Of a stretch of 6,717 bases of DNA, positions 1 through 4,438 are shown in pieces (position 1 is the first letter of the stretch; each line of letters opens with the position of its first letter). The translations under genes were made by a program, and so were the position numbers. Where the stretch lies: contig JAGRHW010000195.1 of assembly GCA_020444765.1 (NCBI GenBank), forward strand, positions 1-6,717, given 5' to 3'. The notes under the pieces were generated by a model. It made no database searches, was not told where the DNA came from, and worked only from the letters and a program-made list of their open reading frames with translations. This stretch comes from Gammaproteobacteria bacterium. Its GTDB lineage: Bacteria > Pseudomonadota > Gammaproteobacteria > Granulosicoccales > Granulosicoccaceae.

Positions 1-505
1 CTTCTGCCACTTTGTTGATTTGTTCATCAGGATTCAATTCACACATCAACAAGGCGTGATCGAGCCAGTGAACAGCACAACCTTTTGTATCTTTGGGCCA
101 GGGGTCAGGGTTTGTGCTTCCAACATCGATGCCCACGAACTCTTTTTCTGCATACAGGTACATTAAATGTCCTGACGGCAAATTGAATTTTAACGTACGA
201 CCGACAAACTCAATCTCGCCCGGTGGCAAATCTTCAACTTCGACACCATAATCCTTGATTCTCTGCTTGTAACTATCGAGGTCGGCATCTGATTTGACCT
301 TATAGGCGATGTGATTCATTCCCGCCGACTCGGCTTGGCTTAATATCACTGAAAATTTATCCCATTCGTCCCAGGCCTTTAGGTAAATATTTCCAGCAGC
401 GTCCTTATGAACGACTTTCATACCTAATACGTTACTGTAGTGACTGACCGCCTCTTCCATATCCAATACACGAATATTTATATGGCCAATACGTAGTACA
501 CTCAT
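1..505 (-). CDS. xylE/dmpB-like: Catechol 2,3-dioxygenase (extradiol, XylE/DmpB type), 3' end cut by the window
   Basis: This cytoplasmic Fe(II) enzyme opens catechol next to its hydroxyls (meta cleavage) to give 2-hydroxymuconic semialdehyde. The visible 168 residues cover the N-terminal vicinal-oxygen-chelate domain and the start of the catalytic one; the family is about 307 residues, so a little over half is present. Family landmarks include GHINIRVLDM (residues 7-16), YLKAWDEWDKFSV (41-53), LPSGHLMYLYAEKE (109-122) and WLDHALL (147-153). His150 matches the first iron ligand (His153 in XylE); the other two ligands lie outside the window. The ATG at 505 is preceded by an AAGAGGAA-like Shine-Dalgarno and aligns with the family's N-terminus. 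The gene starts 57 bases after the ferredoxin gene stop, the usual xylT-xylE / dmpQ-dmpB order. The family call is firm; the exact substrate range (catechol, methylcatechol or a larger diol) cannot be read from the sequence. Confidence 0.95.
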   Translation of the reverse strand, partial: MSVLRIGHINIRVLDMEEAVSHYSNVLGMKVVHKDAAGNIYLKAWDEWDKFSVILSQAESAGMNHIAYKVKSDADLDSYKQRIKDYGVEVEDLPPGEIEFVGRTLKFNLPSGHLMYLYAEKEFVGIDVGSTNPDPWPKDTKGCAVHWLDHALLMCELNPDEQINKVAE

Positions 506-562
506 ATTTTTTTCCTCTTCTTTGATTAATTATAGAAAGAGCTTAACTGGTTTATATAGTGG

Positions 563-910
563 TTAAACCAACCCATATTTTTTATTCTTTTCCTTCAGGA
601 TATTTTTTGATAGTTTTCCTATGACTTTAAGGGTGATATTGCTCGTAGGGAAAGCTCTGCACGCCAATACTATACCCAGCATTTCATCTTCTTTAGTGAT
701 GTGTTTTCTGCTCATTACTGATGTTTTATAACTACCCTTTGTTATTTTCACCTTGCATACACCACAGCCGCCACCATGACAGCCTGACGGAATCCCTCGT
801 TTACCCAAAGACATCATCCCGTTGAGCAGGTGTTGATTCTCGGCACAAGCATATTCCTCCAAAGAATCAGTAATCGTGATTTTGTGTCGTTTGGAGGCAA
901 CGTATTTCAT
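563..910 (-). CDS. xylT/dmpQ-like: Plant-type [2Fe-2S] ferredoxin of the XylT/DmpQ/NahT family
   Basis: Small soluble electron carrier of 115 residues. Known members of this family re-reduce the active-site iron of catechol 2,3-dioxygenase when it has been oxidised to the inactive Fe(III) state, for example by substituted catechols. The cluster ligands are clear: Cys44-x4-Cys49-x2-Cys52 in IPSGCHGGGCGVCK, then Cys84 in VLACRAFP. The segment around MSRKH (residues 66-70) also matches XylT. The C-terminus after residue 98 is Lys-rich and not shared. The ATG at 910 aligns with XylT's start but has no good Shine-Dalgarno, so initiation may be weak. The catechol dioxygenase gene follows directly, which supports the reactivation role. 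No hydroxylase or reductase gene precedes it, so this gene appears to be the first of its transcript, with its promoter somewhere above 911. Confidence 0.93.
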   Translation of the reverse strand: MKYVASKRHKITITDSLEEYACAENQHLLNGMMSLGKRGIPSGCHGGGCGVCKVKITKGSYKTSVMSRKHITKEDEMLGIVLACRAFPTSNITLKVIGKLSKNILKEKNKKYGLV

Positions 911-952
911 ATTAAATAATATCGATTAATGATTTAATCCGGGCAGCACATC

Positions 953-969
953 GTTAAATCAGACTTAAC
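953..969. promoter_or_regulatory. Possible LysR-type operator (imperfect dyad)
   Basis: GTTAA at 953-957 and TTAAC at 965-969 form a short dyad containing a T-N11-A pattern, the general shape of LysR-family sites. It sits 43 bases upstream of the ferredoxin start. Many aromatic-degradation operons are controlled by LysR regulators, but AT-rich dyads of this size arise often by chance, and no regulator gene is in the window. Confidence 0.2.
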
Positions 970-1002
970 CATAGCCTGCAGCATATTCAGTCATTTACGG
1001 TT

Positions 1003-1029
1003 AGCGTTATCTTGGGTATTGATAACGCT
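1003..1029. promoter_or_regulatory. Perfect 9-bp inverted repeat, candidate operator
   Basis: AGCGTTATC (1003-1011) and GATAACGCT (1021-1029) are perfect inverted copies separated by 9 bases. The site is centred about 105 bases upstream of the ferredoxin start, in the presumed promoter region. On the minus strand no T-run follows the repeat, which argues against a terminator and for a dimeric regulator site. The regulator family is not identifiable. Confidence 0.4.
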
Positions 1030-1334
1030 CGACGGCAAAAAAACTATTCTTGCTATTTATTGCACCTGGATTAATTACCAATTTTGACCAAACTCGTTGA
1101 ATATGTATCTCTCGACTTGCAGTACAGTAAAAGCCTTCATTTCGAGCAACGATTGCCAAGCTGTACAGGAAAGATGTTCAAGTTTGATTCCCCCGTTCGG
1201 TGTTTACTGTAGGCTTGCCCCTGTCCTATTGAGTCAAGGACTATTCTGTACGGATCTTTATACCTACTCGTCAAGGTGAAGGCGCAAACAGTGTGCCATT
1301 TGTTGCAGGCATTGAAATTGAAAAATAAATCCTC

Positions 1335-1373
1335 GATCAAACAAAAGCTTAGAAGGCTTATATGAGTTTGATC
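1335..1373. repeat. Nested stem-loop
   Basis: GATCAAAC (1335-1342) pairs with GTTTGATC (1366-1373). Inside it, AAGC (1345-1348) pairs with GCTT (1356-1359). The structure lies 7 bases after the stop codon of the possible plus-strand gene relic ending at 1328, where a terminator would be expected, but no T-run follows. Its function is unknown. Confidence 0.35.
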
Positions 1374-1568
1374 TTAGATACACTCAGTCTTTGAAGTGAA
1401 TGAAATGCTTGATGCGAAGGGTTGACGGGATAACCGAGTTGATCAAATGATTGATTCCGGTATCTGCGAGAAATTCTTAGGTTTCTAACCGCAATTTTTT
1501 AGAACTTCTGCCCTGGACCACATGGCTTAACTGCCAGCAAGAACCGGAACCAAACCAACCGAATACCC

Positions 1569-1597
1569 AAAGGCGATCCCGAGATGGGATCGCCTTT
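1569..1597 (-). terminator. Hairpin terminator after the D8C-like gene
   Basis: GGCGATCCC (1572-1580) and GGGATCGCC (1586-1594) form a perfect GC-rich 9-bp stem with a 5-base loop. It extends to 12 bp through flanking AAA/TTT. It begins 31 bases past the stop codon of the 270-residue secreted protein gene, as expected for an intrinsic terminator. The T-tract is only three bases, so it may be weak; being symmetric, it could also act on plus-strand transcripts. Confidence 0.7.
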
Positions 1598-1627
1598 AAG
1601 CTTACAATATGCTCCTTGCGGTTCCCG

Positions 1628-2440
1628 TTAATCCTCACCGCAATAGTTAAGGCTGCAAACGGGAACATCCGGCAGATGGTACAAATAATAATCTCCGCAG
1701 TTAACCACCTCAATCGGGGTGGTCCATTTCGCGATATTCTCATCCCAGTGGAAGTTGACGGTATTAGCAGTGACTCCCTCAATGACAGTTGGATGCGGAT
1801 CATTTAACCAGCCAGGCGCATATGCACCACAGCTATACTTGGCCGGTGGATACTCGGGCATGTGAGTACCCGCCAAACCAACAAACCGATACCAGTTAGG
1901 TCCCTGCCAATCCTCCGTGGTACTACCAAAACCAAACCTGTCGCACTCGGCCAGACTATAAGGCGTATCAACGTTGCGTCGAACATTGGACAGCTCAAGA
2001 TAGGGCTGGGAGCATTGTGGATCATAAAGCGTATCGGGCGTTTCACTGCTGCAATCATCGTCTATGCCATTGCCCGGGATCTCGGTTGCGCCGGGATTAA
2101 CAGCGTCAACCAGGTCATCACAATCACCGGTTATAGCTGTTGTAAAGGTCTCGTTCGCCTCACACAATAATGCACTCTGTGCGTCATCGGCTGCGTATCC
2201 ATCCTGGTCACCATCATAGAAATATGGAATCGGGGCGCTGTCACCGTGATTGAAATGCGCGCTTGCAGCGCTCTCCGGCAACATCAACAGCTTTACCTCT
2301 CCGGTATCATCATCAGCATGGCAAACAGGGACTTTTTGTTTAGGGCCATTCGCGGCAAAAGAGGGTGACACAACAATCGTTAATAATCCGATCGAAACAA
2401 TCTTAGGGATCCAAAAAAACTGTCGACCTTTTTTATTCAT
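1628..2440 (-). CDS. Secreted protein with MopE-type metal-binding segment and D8C (uromodulin/GP2/OIT3)-like domain
   Basis: Predicted exported protein of 270 residues with no established bacterial function. Signal peptide is residues 1-29 (MNKKGR, hydrophobic core, cut after SPSFA). PVCH (38-41) and FNHGD (63-67) form a CH...HGD motif seen in various secreted bacterial proteins. Residues ~75-131 (DGDQDGYA, GDCDD, VNPGATEIPGNGIDDDC) match the MopE-type putative metal-binding repeat. Residues ~140-267 resemble the animal D8C domain in order and spacing: WYRFVGLAGTHMPE (183-196), CGAYAPGWLNDPHPT (204-218), FHW, NCGDYYLYHLP (247-257) and a final C-x4-C. Six cysteines remain in this part (143, 166, 204, 248, 262, 267); several canonical D8C cysteines are absent. 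The start at 2440 has GGAG 8 bases upstream; ATG 2443 is adjacent and equally possible, while an ATG at 2488 would spoil the signal peptide. Extracellular glycan or metal binding is an inference. Confidence 0.85.
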   Translation of the reverse strand: MNKKGRQFFWIPKIVSIGLLTIVVSPSFAANGPKQKVPVCHADDDTGEVKLLMLPESAASAHFNHGDSAPIPYFYDGDQDGYAADDAQSALLCEANETFTTAITGDCDDLVDAVNPGATEIPGNGIDDDCSSETPDTLYDPQCSQPYLELSNVRRNVDTPYSLAECDRFGFGSTTEDWQGPNWYRFVGLAGTHMPEYPPAKYSCGAYAPGWLNDPHPTVIEGVTANTVNFHWDENIAKWTTPIEVVNCGDYYLYHLPDVPVCSLNYCGED

Positions 2441-2836
2441 CATAATATCTCCGATTACGATATAGGACTGAAGAAAAAACAACTCCAAAATGCAGCATCC
2501 TTCTACCAGCCAGTCAGGAGCCTGGCATGCAGGAAGCCACGTAAGAAACAGTCACAGGGAAAAGAATGCTAGTGCGCGCGAGTCAGAGACGGATCAGTTC
2601 TCGCATTTTCAAATCAATTTGACAGCTAACTCCTTTATACGCCCATCGCCAACATTATATGGGCCTTCGACGCCGGACTGCAATGGAATTTTTTCACTCG
2701 CTCACCTTCCATCTATACCCGACGAAGCCAGGGGACCACTGGCGCCCAGCCAGACAAGATTAGAAAATACTCCCGTATATTTTCTTGGATCAATTTTTTC
2801 TTAATAATACAACTACAGAGAAACACAATATCAACC
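2441..2836. other. Gene-free spacer between the GH5 and D8C-like genes
   Basis: I see no recognisable gene in these 396 bases; open frames here look random in composition. The Shine-Dalgarno of the D8C-like gene is at 2449-2452 (GGAG on the minus strand), and its promoter should lie in this stretch. An AT-rich 8-bp inverted repeat (AGAAAATA 2762-2769, TATTTTCT 2778-2785) follows the GH5 stop by about 50 bases and could be a weak terminator. Confidence 0.45.
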
Positions 2837-3784
2837 TTATTTACCTCCTGTCATTAATGTCTTACACACATCCGATGCTTGCCAGTCGGAACTATCGTTT
2901 CTGAGAAACCCGTAGCTTCCAAACGCATTCCAGTAAGTCCAGGATACCCCATTCTGATTTGCAAGCCTGACCACATGCTTTATCCACTTCAAGCGGTCCT
3001 CACGTAACAATTCCCTTTCTTCATCAGTCAAGGACACATTGTAATACTTGCTGGCCTGATCTTCGCAACCAAACTCACCCAGCGTCAAGGGCATACCCAA
3101 CTCTTTTGCATAGCTGACTGCTTCTTTAAAGCGTAAATCCAGATTTTTATACCAGCAGTGCTTTCCCCTTCCGCCCGAATCACACTCCTGATCCTCAATG
3201 GCCAATTGCTGCATAGGGCAATCGCGATTTTTCTTCAACAAGGGCTCTTTTTCCCGACATATTTTGTCCGCACTGGTCGCCCGATAGGGGTCATAATTAT
3301 GAAACGCAGCGATAACCGGCCCATCCCCTTCAAGCTTTTCCCGTGCCGGTAACTCCTTAAGAAATTGATAGCTCCCATTGTCAAATGCACCAGCGATGAT
3401 CGGCCTTGCCGGATTTTGTCCCTGACCAAGCCGGATAAGGCTGATGGTTCTCATAAGCAGCTCCTGCCACTGCCGGCTGGTAAGCCCATCCTTGATCTCC
3501 GGTTCATTGAGGATTTCAAAATACAAGTGGTGAGGCTTTTCGGAAAAATAACCGGCGATCTGCCGCCAGAGCGAGATAAAATTTCCGACCCCAGCCTCGA
3601 ATCCGCCCTGAGTCCATTTATAATCATGGACATCAATTATGATAACTAGCCCTGCCTCTATTGCACTGCCCACGACTTTACTGACATCTTCAAAAAGACC
3701 GGGAAATACGTCACTCGAACCCGGAGTCGACCAAATAACGGGCAGGCGTACAGAATTGAATCCGGCCTCTTTTACCGACCTCAT
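2837..3784 (-). CDS. GH5 catalytic region, downstream of the in-frame stop
   Basis: These 315 residues hold nearly the whole catalytic barrel of a GH5 beta-glycanase (cellulase, mannanase or related; subfamily not determined). Visible landmarks are NSVRLPVIW (10-18), the HDYKW strand (53-57), YFEILNEP with acid/base Glu94, FHNYDP (161-166), LTLGEFG with nucleophile Glu237, and the SWTYWNAFGSYGF segment (281-293) with the sugar-platform Trp. An insertion at ~170-215 carries four cysteines (176, 189, 201, 210), suggesting a disulfide-held loop typical of exported proteins. The ATG at 3784 lies inside the first conserved motif and has only a poor GACGGG-like site upstream, so it is probably not a natural start. 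A product begun here would lack the signal peptide and the first barrel strand. Confidence 0.8.
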   Translation of the reverse strand: MRSVKEAGFNSVRLPVIWSTPGSSDVFPGLFEDVSKVVGSAIEAGLVIIIDVHDYKWTQGGFEAGVGNFISLWRQIAGYFSEKPHHLYFEILNEPEIKDGLTSRQWQELLMRTISLIRLGQGQNPARPIIAGAFDNGSYQFLKELPAREKLEGDGPVIAAFHNYDPYRATSADKICREKEPLLKKNRDCPMQQLAIEDQECDSGGRGKHCWYKNLDLRFKEAVSYAKELGMPLTLGEFGCEDQASKYYNVSLTDEERELLREDRLKWIKHVVRLANQNGVSWTYWNAFGSYGFLRNDSSDWQASDVCKTLMTGGK

Positions 3785-3793
3785 AAACCCGTC

Positions 3794-4030
3794 TTACAAC
3801 ACCACCCGATAGTATTTACCGCACCTGATCTCATCCTTGCCACCCGGCTCGTTCATACAGGCTTGCACTTTGCTGTAATCCTGATCGAACACCAGCCCAA
3901 GATTCAAACCTTTGCCTATATCGGCATTACCTTTTACAGCATCAGCCTGAACGGTCTCTCCAGATAAACCGGCACTTGCGATCACGGTCGTGAACACGAT
4001 AGATAGGAACGCTTTAATAAAGCACGTCAT
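3794..4030 (-). CDS. GH5 N-terminal fragment with signal peptide
   Basis: A 78-residue open frame that is the natural N-terminus of the GH5 protein. Residues 1-20 (MTCFIKAFLS start, hydrophobic core, then ASA) form a signal peptide, with cleavage likely after ASA or slightly later near VQADA. GKGLNLG (39-45) matches the N-terminal Gly-x-Asn-Leu-Gly strand of GH5 enzymes. Cys58 and Cys70 may pair in the mature protein. It ends at TAA 3796-3794, three codons before the conserved barrel continues in the same frame. On its own the fragment cannot be catalytic. No Shine-Dalgarno is visible before the ATG. Confidence 0.7.
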   Translation of the reverse strand: MTCFIKAFLSIVFTTVIASAGLSGETVQADAVKGNADIGKGLNLGLVFDQDYSKVQACMNEPGGKDEIRCGKYYRVVL

Positions 4031-4108
4031 AGTCGTCTACACATCGAATTACCCTACCGCCTGACGAGCTGAGCATCAGTCGATCACATAATCGGTGACG
4101 CTGACTGA

Positions 4109-4237
4109 CCTTCTCCCGAAAAACGCCCCCATCAGGGCCGGAACATGAACGGTCAAGCACCTTATACAGTCTTTAAAAAAGGACTCCCCAAACCTGAGAA
4201 GCCGATAACTAAGAAACGAAGCGAAAAAGCTGCTTAA
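4109..4237 (+). mobile_element. IS481-like transposase C-terminal relic
   Basis: A plus-strand open stretch of 42 codons ends in TAA at 4235-4237. It reads EKRPHQGRNMNGQAPYTVF (from 4118) followed by a Lys/Pro-rich tail. The ERPHQG-x-x-x-x-G-x-TP-like pattern just after the last catalytic region, with a basic tail, is characteristic of IS481/IS3-group DDE transposases. A TGA sits directly upstream at 4106, and the DDE core is missing: the GH5 gene occupies that space. The end of the element may be near TGTACA at 4281-4286, since IS481 elements often end in ACA, but no partner end is seen. Assignment rests on recognition of the motif, not a database search. Confidence 0.6.
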
Positions 4238-4301
4238 ATAAAGCTCCCGTCGAGGGCGGGTGTCAGGCGATTACCGTCACTGTACAATATAAGGAAACAT
4301 A

Positions 4302-4346
4302 TCACCGGGAAAACTCGTGTACATATTTAATGAATTTTCCCGGTGA
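4302..4346. repeat. 12-bp inverted repeat downstream of the STAND gene
   Basis: TCACCGGGAAAA (4302-4313) and TTTTCCCGGTGA (4335-4346) are perfect inverted copies around a 21-base AT-rich loop. It lies about 90 bases after the stop of the STAND gene and about 65 bases past the IS481-like relic. The position suits a terminator for the STAND operon, but no T-run follows on either strand, so a protein-binding or element-end role is equally open. Confidence 0.5.
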
Positions 4347-4438
4347 GCTATTAGTACATCAAATTATTTGCATTCAACCTAAGAACATCACTGTACGCAA
4401 CATAAAACGGGTAGATTAACATTTTTGTCAAAAACTAA

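Larger units (their letters stand above)
911..1571. other. Gene-free stretch upstream of the ferredoxin gene
   Basis: No convincing intact gene is visible in these ~660 bases on either strand. The part nearest 911 should hold the promoter of the ferredoxin-dioxygenase operon; I found no clear -35/-10 or sigma-54 site. Inverted repeats at 953-969, 1003-1029 and 1335-1373 are listed separately. On the plus strand, a frame from 1131 to 1328 reads like protein at its end (key stretch GEGANSVPFVAGIEIEK, stop at 1326-1328). It has in-frame TGA codons at 1185 and 1230 and no recognisable family, so it may be the tail of a decayed gene. Confidence 0.5.
2837..4030 (-). pseudogene. Secreted glycoside hydrolase family 5 gene interrupted by one in-frame stop
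   Basis: Read as one frame, this encodes a 397-codon exported GH5 ((beta/alpha)8-barrel) enzyme with a TAA as codon 79. The reading frame does not shift: ...KYYRVVL, stop, DGF, MRSVKEAGFNSVRLP continue in register, and the join falls where family members run without a break from the N-terminal GLNLG region into the KEAGFNSVRLP strand. A C-to-T change from CAA (Gln) is the simplest origin, but other single changes are possible. Everything else is intact, including both catalytic glutamates, so the lesion is recent, suppressed or read through, or a sequence error. The IS481-like relic lies just upstream, and no good promoter or Shine-Dalgarno precedes the ATG at 4030, which fits a gene that has lost its expression signals. 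Confidence 0.75.

Noticed and set aside
1097..1340. Overlapping open frames on both strands (60 and 67 codons)
   Set aside because: Neither has a Shine-Dalgarno, a recognisable motif or coding-like composition; a third frame here looks more protein-like but carries stop codons.
1362..1394. Short plus-strand start (MSLILDTLSL) with an AGAAGG site, recalling the start of GspB-type proteins
   Set aside because: It stops after ten codons and nothing downstream continues the similarity in any frame.
2441..2480. Promoter-like TTGGAG ... TATATC on the minus strand just before the D8C-like gene
   Set aside because: Poor match to the consensus, and transcription would begin almost at the Shine-Dalgarno.
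2441..2488. Upstream start (ATG 2488) for the D8C-like protein
   Set aside because: It would place 16 extra residues before a normal signal peptide, and the Shine-Dalgarno serves the ATGs at 2443/2440.
2490..2804. Plus-strand open frame of 104 codons in the spacer
   Set aside because: Low-complexity Ser/Pro/His-rich translation, no ribosome binding site, no family resemblance.
4277..4396. 9-bp direct repeat TCACTGTAC at 4277-4285 and 4388-4396
   Set aside because: Repeats of this length are expected by chance in a window this size; no paired element end supports it.
4031..4438. Search for a CRISPR array, tRNA or attachment site
   Set aside because: No regularly spaced repeats, no tRNA cloverleaf and no duplicated tRNA end are visible here or elsewhere in the window.
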